Below are positions 24,819 to 31,956 of a DNA stretch of 64,000 nucleotides, piece after piece (the first letter of the stretch is position 1; every line of letters begins with the position of its first letter). The stretch lies in the NCBI RefSeq assembly GCF_963662885.1, contig NZ_OY760055.1, positions 444,001 through 508,000 of the forward strand, written 5' to 3'. Made by a program: the position numbers and the translations under genes. The stretch comes from an uncultured Pseudodesulfovibrio sp. Its GTDB lineage: Bacteria; Desulfobacterota; Desulfovibrionia; Desulfovibrionales; Desulfovibrionaceae. Below the pieces are notes generated by a model. That model saw nothing but the letters and a program-made list of their open reading frames with translations. It ran no database searches and had not been told where the DNA came from.

Positions 24819-25847
24819 TCAAACGGTCGGATCGAACAGCACGGAGCTGGAAACCTCGCGGACGTTGGCCGTGCCGGTCATGATCATGGCCTGGCGCAGC
24901 TGGTCACCGAGTAGGTCGAAGTAGCGGGCCACTCCGTCTTTGCCGCCGCCCACTGCGGCGACGGCCACGGGGCGTCCGATGAGCACGCAGTCCGCGCCCA
25001 GGGCGAGCATCTTCAGGACATCGCCGCCGTCGCGAACGCCACCGTCGGCCAGGACCGGAACCCGCCCGGCCACAGCCTTGACGATCCCGGGCAGCACCTT
25101 GGCCGTACCCGGGGTGTGGTCCAGGGCGCGTCCTCCATGGTTGGAGACGACCACCGCGTCGGCTCCTGCCTCAACGGCCAGAGAAGCGTCCAGAGGGGAC
25201 ATGAGCCCCTTGAGGATGAACTTGATGCCCCAGGCGTGGACCTTGGCAAAGATGTCCGCAAGCTGTTCCGGGGTGCGCGGTGCCACAGGGCGGCCGCGGC
25301 GGCGCAGGGTCAGCAGCCCTGCCGCGTCGAGGTCCATGCCCAGAACCTTGCAGCCTGTGTCTCGGGCCTTCTCGAGTTTTTCCTCCAGTTCGGCGCCTTC
25401 CCAGGGCTTGATGAAGGGGATGCCATGACCCTCGAAACGGGTCAGGGCGGCCAGTCCGGATTCGTGGATGACCGGAGGAACGCCGTCGCCGGTGCAGGCC
25501 AGCGTGCCGGCGTCAAGGCAGCCTTCGACCACGGCCAGGTTATAGTCTTCCTCGCTGACCCCGAAGTCCATGTTCACGGCCACGCCGCCAATGGGAGCTG
25601 CCAAAACCGGGAGGCTCAGGGGCAGACCCAGCAGGGTGAAGGCCGTGTCCGGTTCGGTGATGCCGTGAACCAGATGCATGTTCAGGTACAGGTCGGCCAG
25701 GGCGTTGACATTATTCTTGAAGGACGCCCCGGTGCCCAGCCCGCCCATGCCCGGAATCTCACCGGCACAGGCTCGTCCGTCGCAAACTTTACAGACTCGG
25801 CAGAACTTCTTCATCATTTGACGGGCGTTGTCGCGGATCTCTTTCAT
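24819..25847 (-). CDS. FMN-dependent alpha-hydroxy-acid oxidoreductase with N-terminal Cys cluster
   Basis: 342 residues of the lactate/glycolate oxidase family. The TIM-barrel FMN site and catalytic histidine are seen in VVSNHGGRALDHTPG, with GVRDGGDVLKMLALGAD for phosphate binding. It would oxidise an L-2-hydroxy acid to the 2-oxo acid. The N-terminus has Cys16, Cys19, Cys22 and Cys27 (CRVCKVCDGRAC), absent from classical oxidases and suggestive of a metal or iron-sulfur site that hands electrons on under anaerobic conditions. It lies upstream of the suy operon but beyond that operon's own promoter, so it is probably separately transcribed, though possibly part of the same hydroxy-acid metabolism. 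Confidence 0.82.
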   Translation of the reverse strand: MKEIRDNARQMMKKFCRVCKVCDGRACAGEIPGMGGLGTGASFKNNVNALADLYLNMHLVHGITEPDTAFTLLGLPLSLPVLAAPIGGVAVNMDFGVSEEDYNLAVVEGCLDAGTLACTGDGVPPVIHESGLAALTRFEGHGIPFIKPWEGAELEEKLEKARDTGCKVLGMDLDAAGLLTLRRRGRPVAPRTPEQLADIFAKVHAWGIKFILKGLMSPLDASLAVEAGADAVVVSNHGGRALDHTPGTAKVLPGIVKAVAGRVPVLADGGVRDGGDVLKMLALGADCVLIGRPVAVAAVGGGKDGVARYFDLLGDQLRQAMIMTGTANVREVSSSVLFDPTV

Positions 25848-26082
25848 TGTGTGCTCCTGTGGGAATAGGCCCTTGTCGGGCTGCGTCGGTCAGCTGAAAT
25901 ACGATAGAGGCGGTAATTCGGCGTGAAGGCGGGGCTCTGCGAACGGGCGGATCTTGTAGCTATGCTGAGTTGGAGGGTAGGATATTATTCGGACACGGGT
26001 CAATAACCCGGAGAAAAGACCTTCGGTCAAAAGGGGCCTCAGTGCCTGTTGAAGACGTGACGATCCCGGCTGAACCCTTTGG

Positions 26083-27105
26083 TCAGTCGTGTTTGCCGAA
26101 AGAGCAGAGCGGGTAGCGGCAGGTATCGCACTCGGCGCAGAACCCGCCATGCCCCATGGAGATGATGTTCGGGCGGGTGATCCGCTCTCCAGCCAGAAGC
26201 CGGGGAACCAACAGATCGAAGACCGAAGTTCGGGGGATCAGAGCGTTGTCGGGCAGTCCGAGTATGGGAATGTCGCCGAGGTAGGCGAGCAGAAACATGG
26301 CCCCCGGAAAGATGGGTGATCCGTAGGAAATCACTTCGGCTCCCGTGGCCCGTATGCCTGCGATGGCCGGAGCTCCCGGGTCATCGAACATGCCGTCGGC
26401 GATCATGACCATGTCCGCGCCTTCGACGACGAATTTGAGGATGGCGTCGCGGGTGGCCGCGGCGTCGCTGCTTACAGCGGCCTGACCAACGGTCCTTGAA
26501 CCGAGGATTTCGATTTTCCTGCTCAGCGCCGGGCCGCTCTGTTCCCGGGATTGAGCGTGAAAAAGATCATTGTCGGATGTGATGATGGCCACAGATCTGG
26601 GCTGGAGGGGGCGAATCTGGATGATCGGGGAGTAGGCTTCGCAGATGGCCTCGGCCTGCTCGACCTTGGCTTCGTCCACGATCAGCGGGGCTATGCAGGT
26701 TCCGGCCACACCGCGCGGGGCGGCAATGGGCATGCCGTCGTGCATCGTAGCCAGCGCGATTCCCTCGATGGAATTGATTTCGTAGAGAGCTTCCACGTTG
26801 ATGGCGAGCAAGCCGGGATCGGCCCGCATGTTCACGCGGCCCTCGGAAAGGGCCGCCAGAGTCAGGCCGGGGCCGGCCGCAGCCTTTGCGATACGCATGG
26901 CGGCCTTGTCCCTGTGAATGTGCCCCGGCGGCATGTCCAGGACGAAGAGGTGCTCCGCGCCGGTCCGAAGCAGGATGGGGACGTCCTTTTCCGTGACAAC
27001 ATGCCCCCGGCAAAAGGTGTGTTCCATGTCCACATCGGGGGTTATGCCCGACATGTCGTGACAGAGCACCATACCCACTGCGTCTGCAACCGGAATCACC
27101 TTCAT
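26083..27105 (-). CDS. MoeA/MogA-like molybdopterin-binding protein with C-terminal Cys motif
   Basis: 340 residues. The N-terminal part resembles the MoeA entry domain (VADAVGMVLCHDMSGI). The central part is a MoCF/MogA-type molybdopterin-binding domain (SVAIITSDNDLF … GADMVMIADGMFDDPGAPA … GDIPILGLPDNALI). The C-terminus carries four cysteines, FCAECDTCRYPLCSFG, a possible iron-sulfur or zinc site not seen in canonical MoeA. ATG 27105 has AAAGGAG upstream. It may help in metal insertion or delivery to one of the molybdopterin enzymes nearby, or act as a Mo/W-cofactor sensor (inference). It is divergent from the structured leader at 27287–27437. Confidence 0.78.
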   Translation of the reverse strand: MKVIPVADAVGMVLCHDMSGITPDVDMEHTFCRGHVVTEKDVPILLRTGAEHLFVLDMPPGHIHRDKAAMRIAKAAAGPGLTLAALSEGRVNMRADPGLLAINVEALYEINSIEGIALATMHDGMPIAAPRGVAGTCIAPLIVDEAKVEQAEAICEAYSPIIQIRPLQPRSVAIITSDNDLFHAQSREQSGPALSRKIEILGSRTVGQAAVSSDAAATRDAILKFVVEGADMVMIADGMFDDPGAPAIAGIRATGAEVISYGSPIFPGAMFLLAYLGDIPILGLPDNALIPRTSVFDLLVPRLLAGERITRPNIISMGHGGFCAECDTCRYPLCSFGKHD

Positions 27106-27286
27106 GGCCAAGACTCCTTTGCCTGTACTTAAGGCGTTGACCATCTGGAAAAAATGTACTATGAATTTAATTTTTATTTTTTTTGCATTTTTTTGTTACA
27201 AGAAAAACACGCATTAACTTCTCGTTTTTATTGTATTTTATTTTTTCCCCAATACAAAATGGCGAATATTATGGGTTTGACGCGGT

Positions 27287-27437
27287 CTCTGACCTACGTT
27301 ACGCGGGAGTTGTGGACACCGTGTTACGGTTGTCGGTGGGCCAACGACAGGCAGCGTTTGGTAAGGTAAAGGAAGCCGCCTGCCGCCGGACCCACTCAAC
27401 AGTCAATACGCCGTGCCGCAGGCCTGACGTGTCGGAG
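27287..27437 (+). ncRNA. Structured 5' leader, candidate riboswitch (possibly Mo/W-cofactor type)
   Basis: Several nested helices can be drawn by eye. A closing stem CTCTGAC (27287–27293) pairs with GTCGGAG (27431–27437). A hairpin GACACCGT (27315–27322) pairs with ACGGT-t-GTC (27326–27334). A stem GTGGGCC (27336–27342) pairs with GG-a-CCCAC (27388–27395). Inside it CAGGC (27348–27352) pairs with GCCTG (27378–27382) around a purine-rich loop. It ends about 40 bases before the ATG of the 64-residue gene. The divergent MoeA-like gene makes a molybdenum or tungsten cofactor riboswitch the first class to test, but the class is not established. The AT-rich stretch 27106–27286 between it and the MoeA-like gene shows no gene. 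Confidence 0.45.
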
Positions 27438-27477
27438 CGCCGCCTGGGTCGGAGTAGTGAAAAAATTCGGAGTTATT

Positions 27478-27672
27478 ATGAAGATTGCCATCGAAATCAA
27501 TGTGTTCGGAGAGAACATCTCAAAGGTTGTTGAATATCCCGGTACCCCGTCCAGCCAGGGTGAGGTCATCCAGTGGCTCATGAGCCAGACCGACTACAAG
27601 TGGGCCGACTACGAGCACGCCCCCCAGGCGGACCGGATGATGTACAACTTCCAGGATGGGTCCATCAACTAG
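27478..27672 (+). CDS. Small hypothetical protein downstream of a structured leader
   Basis: 64 residues, mildly acidic and soluble, beginning MKIAIEINVFGENISKVVEYPG and containing an aromatic-rich segment MSQTDYKWADYEHAPQADRMMYNFQ. ATG 27478 is preceded by CGGAG at good spacing, and the codon use (GC-rich third positions) looks like a real gene. I do not recognise a family. It sits directly downstream of the folded leader at 27287–27437, which implies expression controlled by that RNA. Its stop is five bases from that of the convergent TrfA-like gene. Confidence 0.65.
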   Translation: MKIAIEINVFGENISKVVEYPGTPSSQGEVIQWLMSQTDYKWADYEHAPQADRMMYNFQDGSIN

Positions 27673-27677
27673 AACCA

Positions 27678-28496
27678 TTATCGTCTCTCCCCGCCCGCTC
27701 GAGCCTTCCTGCTGATCTCCAGTCCTCCTTCTCCCACGCTCAATCGAAAAAGGCCCGCCGACGTGCGCAGCCGGTTCACGGATTCCTCTATCTGAACCGG
27801 AACCGCCTGGGCATTGCCGGACAGGGCGGGGAGACCCGAGAAGGGGATGCAGATGCGTTCGCTGAAATGCATGACGCCGTGCAGCCAGCGATCCATGGAG
27901 ACCTTGGGTAACTGAAAACGTTCCCGGATGAACCGCTGCAAGTTTTCCAGTCGTTGCAGAGAACGGAGCATTTCGGGGTTCAATTCGATAAGACAGAACC
28001 CGGCCTTGTCGTCGAACAGGGCCTTCTGAATGGGCTGAAGATAGCAGGTGAACCGCCCGTCGCGGATCTTGATGCGGCCCGATTCCAGCCTGCGCAGCGA
28101 TTCGGCCACCCGGCGTTTGTCCGCAGTCCCCGCCCTTTTGAGCACTTCCCTTGCCAGACCCCTGAGGTCCATTTTCCGGGTGCAGGGAGCAGAGGACTTC
28201 TGCCGGGGGAACCTGGCCGCGCAGGCCAGAAATACGTCCTGGTCAAACTGGTCGAGCCGTACGCCCGTGTAATGAAGCGTGCGGTGGGTGCAGGTTGACT
28301 GAATAGGATAGTCGCGTACGCGCACTCTGCGCCGTACATACTGCCCCTGAAACAATTCGGAAGCGAAAAAGAGTTCCGGCGGCAAACTGAGGAATGCGCA
28401 TTCCTTCTGCGTCAGGGCTTCGGCTCCATCGCATCCGGCTCCCGGGGTCCAGCCCTGGTCCATCCATCCTTCAACCAGCATGTCGTCGTCGAACAT
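27678..28496 (-). CDS. TrfA/RepA-like plasmid replication initiator homologue
   Basis: 272 residues. The segment THRTLHYTGVRLDQFDQDVF and the following helical/winged-helix pattern (DLRGLAREVLKRAG … VAESLRRLESGRIKI) resemble the tandem winged-helix initiator TrfA of IncP plasmids, where ITYTGVELRADDDELVW occupies the same place. A later basic block IQKALFDDKAGFCLIELNPEML fits the second domain. ATG 28496 has GAGGAG upstream; the frame extends to 28580 without protein-like sequence. No parA/parB, iterons, relaxase or integrase are nearby, so it may be a domesticated initiator acting as a regulator, or a relic. The family resemblance is good; the function is uncertain. Confidence 0.6.
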   Translation of the reverse strand: MFDDDMLVEGWMDQGWTPGAGCDGAEALTQKECAFLSLPPELFFASELFQGQYVRRRVRVRDYPIQSTCTHRTLHYTGVRLDQFDQDVFLACAARFPRQKSSAPCTRKMDLRGLAREVLKRAGTADKRRVAESLRRLESGRIKIRDGRFTCYLQPIQKALFDDKAGFCLIELNPEMLRSLQRLENLQRFIRERFQLPKVSMDRWLHGVMHFSERICIPFSGLPALSGNAQAVPVQIEESVNRLRTSAGLFRLSVGEGGLEISRKARAGGERR

Positions 28497-28550
28497 CCTT
28501 GCTTCTCCTCTGTCGTTTGTCCAAGCGCAGGGAGCCCCGCTGGGGTGTGG

Positions 28551-28576
28551 CCCGGGGCGACTTGCGCCGCCCCGGG
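28551..28576 (-). terminator. GC-rich hairpin after flxA
   Basis: A 9-bp stem CCCGGGGCG / CGCCCCGGG around an 8-base loop, 27 bases downstream of the flxA stop on the minus strand. There is no long T run, but it is the only strong hairpin between the flx operon and the next gene. Confidence 0.55.
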
Positions 28577-28602
28577 TCACGGAGGCTAAGGTGATGAGGT
28601 GT

Positions 28603-29445
28603 CTACATTTCGTTGGGCAACTGCTTGAGCTGCGCGTTGGTGAAGACCGGGCCGTCCTTGCAGACGTACTTGGTGCCGATGTTGCACCGTCCGCAAATGC
28701 CCACTCCGCACTTCATTCTTTTCTCCAGAGTCGTGATGATCTGCTCGTCCTGGAAGCCCAGCGTGTGCAGGGCCTCGATGGTGAATTTGATCATGATCGG
28801 CGGACCGCAGGTTACGGCAAAGGCGTTCTCGGCCGAGGGGGCCATCTCCTTGAGCACGTTGGGGATCAGACCCACATGGTGCTTCCATTCTGGAGTGCCG
28901 TTGTCCACGGTCAGTTCGGTGGTCATATCATCACGCTCCAGCCAGTCGGGCAGCTCATAGCTGAAAGCCATGTCGTAGGGGCTGCGCGCGCCGTAGAGCA
29001 GGGTGATCTTGCCGTAGTCGTCGCGGTTGTCGAGCATGTACATGAGCAGGGTCCGCAGCGGTGCCATGCCGATGCCGCCGCCGACAAAGACAATGTCCTT
29101 GCCCTTCATTTCCTTGTAGGGGAAGCAGTTGCCCAGGGGAGCGCGCACGCCGACCTGGTCGCCGGGGCGCAGCTTGTGCAGCTTTTCGGTCAGCTCGCCC
29201 ACGCGCATGACGCTGAACTGCAGGTAGTCCATGCGGGTCGGGGAGGAGTTGATGACGAAAGTGGATTCGCCCACGCCGAAGACGGACAACTGTCCTACCT
29301 GCCCCGGTTCAAACCGGAAGTTCTTCATGGCATCGGGATCATTGAGGGTGATGCGGAACGTTTTGATGTTCGGCGTCTCCTCAATCACTTCCTGGATTGT
29401 CCCCATGTCGGGAAGATACAGATTGGTCGCTTCGGTGCTAGTCAT
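28603..29445 (-). CDS. flxA: FlxA, FAD/NAD-binding oxidoreductase subunit
   Basis: 280 residues of the ferredoxin-NADP reductase superfamily. The FAD-binding barrel comes first (FEPGQVGQLSVFGVGES), the NAD domain starts near VFVGGGIGMAPLRTLL, and the protein ends with a Cys cluster KCGVGICGRCNIGTKYVCKDGPV for an iron-sulfur centre. It is the NADH-oxidising entry of the FlxABCD-HdrABC complex, in which NADH oxidation is coupled to reduction of ferredoxin and a disulfide acceptor (DsrC in sulfate reducers). ATG 29445 overlaps the flxB end by 8 bases, so translation is coupled. It is the last gene of the adh1–hdr–flx cluster. Confidence 0.9.
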   Translation of the reverse strand: MTSTEATNLYLPDMGTIQEVIEETPNIKTFRITLNDPDAMKNFRFEPGQVGQLSVFGVGESTFVINSSPTRMDYLQFSVMRVGELTEKLHKLRPGDQVGVRAPLGNCFPYKEMKGKDIVFVGGGIGMAPLRTLLMYMLDNRDDYGKITLLYGARSPYDMAFSYELPDWLERDDMTTELTVDNGTPEWKHHVGLIPNVLKEMAPSAENAFAVTCGPPIMIKFTIEALHTLGFQDEQIITTLEKRMKCGVGICGRCNIGTKYVCKDGPVFTNAQLKQLPNEM

Positions 29446-30508
29446 TGGAATGCTCCTGTTTGTCCAAGGCGCGGTCACTCGCTTGGGCGACGATGGACCG
29501 GACGTCCATGGATACAGGGCAATGCATGATGCACCGTCCGCATCCAACGCAGGCGAGGTTACCGTCGTGCAGTTCGGGGTAGTAGCTGAACTTGTGGCCG
29601 ATGCGGTTGCGCATGCGCTGGGCCTTCCCGTCGCGCGGGTTGTGGCCGCTGCCTTCCAGGGTGAACTGGAAGGACATGCAGTTGTCCCAGGTTCGCACCC
29701 GGACACCGTCATCGCCTTTGATTTCGTCGGTCATGTTGAAGCAGTAGCAGGTCGGACAGAGGTAGCTGCACGCGCCGCAGCTGAGACATTTGTCCGCTAC
29801 GCCGCCCCAGAACTCCTTGTCGTCGAAGAGTTCGAGCACCCGGCCTTCAGCGCCGCCGAGGGGACCCTCGTCCGGCATGGCCTTGGCCACTTCCTCGCGA
29901 ACCTTGCGGGCCTCTTCCTTGCGGTCTTCGGCCTCCACCAGGGGCTGATCAGCCAGGAAGGCCTCGCCGCGGTCGGTGATGGGTTCGATGACATACCCGC
30001 CGTCCACGGGCGTGAACAGGATGTCCGAGCCGTCGGTGTCGCCGGGGCCGCCGCCCACGCGGTTGCAGAAGCAGGTGTCCGCTGGGTCGGTGCAGGCCAG
30101 CGTGGCCACGATGGTCTTGTCCCGCCGGGTACAGTAGTAGATGTCCCGGCGGCTGCCGCCGTCGTAAACACGGTCGAACACGGTGAATCCCTTGGCGTCG
30201 CAGGGCCGGGCTCCGAACAGGAAGGTCTCCTGGTCGGGCAGGGTTTCGCGGACTTCGAGTTCGGTTTTGGACGGCACGCCGTCGGTCTTGGAGTAGTGGA
30301 ACTCGAACAGGGTTTCACAACGGGGGAGCAGAGTGGCCTTGGCCGAAGCGTCGGCCAGTCCTTTCAGATCCAGCTTGCTGTCGGCGTTCAGGGGCGCGAA
30401 CAGGGTCTGTCCGCCCACTTCCACCGGAGCCAGAACCTGACGGGATTCGGTCAGGGACAGGAGCCAGGGCATGAGCTTGTCGTCGGCGATATATCGTGCA
30501 GTGGGCAT
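29438..30508 (-). CDS. flxB: FlxB, 4Fe-4S dicluster electron-transfer subunit
   Basis: 356 residues, similar to the beta subunit of sulfhydrogenase and anaerobic sulfite reductase subunit A. The N-terminal domain contains FLFGARPCDAKGF and a Cys-rich CTDPADTCFC. Two [4Fe-4S] motifs follow: CLSCGACSYLCPTCYC near residue 240 and CVGCGRCIMHCPVSMD near 315. It passes electrons between FlxA and the FlxC/FlxD–Hdr modules in the cytoplasm. ATG 30508 overlaps the flxC stop by one base (TAATG) and has AAGGAGAGGG upstream. Confidence 0.9.
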   Translation of the reverse strand: MPTARYIADDKLMPWLLSLTESRQVLAPVEVGGQTLFAPLNADSKLDLKGLADASAKATLLPRCETLFEFHYSKTDGVPSKTELEVRETLPDQETFLFGARPCDAKGFTVFDRVYDGGSRRDIYYCTRRDKTIVATLACTDPADTCFCNRVGGGPGDTDGSDILFTPVDGGYVIEPITDRGEAFLADQPLVEAEDRKEEARKVREEVAKAMPDEGPLGGAEGRVLELFDDKEFWGGVADKCLSCGACSYLCPTCYCFNMTDEIKGDDGVRVRTWDNCMSFQFTLEGSGHNPRDGKAQRMRNRIGHKFSYYPELHDGNLACVGCGRCIMHCPVSMDVRSIVAQASDRALDKQEHSND

Positions 30509-31470
30509 TACCAATCCCTCTCCTTGATGTTTTTCTCCTCTTCACGAAACTCGAACAGCGGCGGAGCCTGGTCCGGATCGGTTCCAGCCTGGTAGTCGAA
30601 CAGGCTCTGGATGCTCCGGTTGAGGGCCTGCTTCATGGTCATGATGGGCAGTCCCATGGGACAGGCTCGTTCACATTCACCGCATTCGGTGCAGCGTCCG
30701 GCCGTATGCAGGGCATGGATGGCCTGGAACATGAGCTTCTCGCGGGGGTGGTCGGTCTGATCAACCCAGTGGGGCTCACGGCTCTGGGCCGCGCAGTGGT
30801 CCTGGCAAACGCACAGGGGACACGCGGACCGGCAGGCGTAGCAGCGGATGCAGCGGCTCATCTGGTCTTCCCAGAAGTGCAGCCTCTCCTCCATGCTCAT
30901 GGCCTCCAGTTCCTCCAGGGTGGTGGTCGGAGTCTCGCTGACCCGGGGCGGTTCGCCGTGCTCGCCGATGAAGTGATCGCAGACTTCTGCGTCGGCTCCG
31001 GTGCAGGTGAAGCACTTTTTCTGCAGGACCGCGCCCAGGGGCATGGTCTTGGCCTCTCCGTTCACGGAGAAGTGGGCAGTGTCGCCGTCGATGGAGACGG
31101 ACTCCAGGCCGCGCGTGGAGCCGAGCCCCTTGCGCACGGTCCGGGCATCCACAGCGCCCGTACAGTGCAGAGCGAAGATGGTGACGTCCTCACGGTCGAT
31201 GAGCTTTTCCTGAAGCAGCTCGACCAGGGAGCGGGCGTCACAGCCCTTGACCACGATGCCGATCTTCTTGCCGCGCAGTCCGGGCAGGTAGCCTGCCAGG
31301 TTCTGGGAGCAGCGGGGGTCCCACTCGATGCGATCCACGTCCGCCTCATCGGTGATGAACAGCGGGGTGTGGCTCAGCGGGTCGGGGCCGGCCGCCCAGG
31401 CAATGACCGTGTCAAGGTCGGGCAGCGCCTTCTTTATCGCGGATTTCAAATCATCTATGGATGATGCCAT
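30508..31470 (-). CDS. flxC: FlxC, iron-sulfur subunit
   Basis: 320 residues. Its N-terminal half is coenzyme F420-hydrogenase beta-like (GIVVKGCDARSLVELLQEK). Cysteines in CFTCTGADAEVC follow, then two cluster motifs CIRCYACRSACPLCVC near residue 215 and CTECGECERACPMGLP near 270. It is an electron-transfer subunit of FlxABCD, encoded between flxD and flxB with 12-base and 1-base junctions, so all four are certainly co-translated. No membrane helix is present; the complex is cytoplasmic. Confidence 0.88.
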   Translation of the reverse strand: MASSIDDLKSAIKKALPDLDTVIAWAAGPDPLSHTPLFITDEADVDRIEWDPRCSQNLAGYLPGLRGKKIGIVVKGCDARSLVELLQEKLIDREDVTIFALHCTGAVDARTVRKGLGSTRGLESVSIDGDTAHFSVNGEAKTMPLGAVLQKKCFTCTGADAEVCDHFIGEHGEPPRVSETPTTTLEELEAMSMEERLHFWEDQMSRCIRCYACRSACPLCVCQDHCAAQSREPHWVDQTDHPREKLMFQAIHALHTAGRCTECGECERACPMGLPIMTMKQALNRSIQSLFDYQAGTDPDQAPPLFEFREEEKNIKERDW

Positions 31471-31482
31471 TGCGGGACTCCT

Positions 31483-31956
31483 TTAAAGAACCTGGTTCTG
31501 GTCCATCTGGCGCAGGCACATGTCCAGGCTGGTCCCGGACTTGAAGCTGGGCATGGGCCCCAGCGCGTGCACCTGCTCGGTGAAGCTGGTGACAACCGAC
31601 CGCCAACGCTGACCCTCGGAAGCCGAGACCCAGGTGTATTCGAAGCGACCGGGATCGACGCCGATGACGGGCAGCAGGGCCTTGAGGACCTCGAGCCGCC
31701 TGCGGGCGTAGAAGTTGCCTTCGGAGTAGTGGCAGTCCCTCGGATGACAGCCGGAGACGAGCACGCCGTCGGCCCCGTTCATGAATGCGCGGACCACGAA
31801 CAGCGGGTTGATGCGGCCGGTGCAGGGCAACCTGACGATGCGCAGGTCGGTGGGCTGGGCGAACCGGCCCACGCCGGCGGTATCGGCGCCCGCATAAGAG
31901 CACCAGTTGCAAAGGAATCCGATGATCCGCAGTTCCTTTCCTTCGTTTACAGACAT
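31483..31956 (-). CDS. flxD: FlxD, MvhD/FlpD-like subunit linking Flx to Hdr
   Basis: 157 residues of the MvhD family: IGFLCNWCSYAGADTAGV near the N-terminus, VRLPCTGRI, and SGCHPRDCHYSEGN. These cysteines bind a [2Fe-2S] cluster in methanogen MvhD, which connects hydrogenase to heterodisulfide reductase; FlxD plays the same bridging role between FlxABC and HdrA. ATG 31956 overlaps the hdrA end by 10 bases; upstream in-frame extension is not protein-like. Confidence 0.9.
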   Translation of the reverse strand: MSVNEGKELRIIGFLCNWCSYAGADTAGVGRFAQPTDLRIVRLPCTGRINPLFVVRAFMNGADGVLVSGCHPRDCHYSEGNFYARRRLEVLKALLPVIGVDPGRFEYTWVSASEGQRWRSVVTSFTEQVHALGPMPSFKSGTSLDMCLRQMDQNQVL

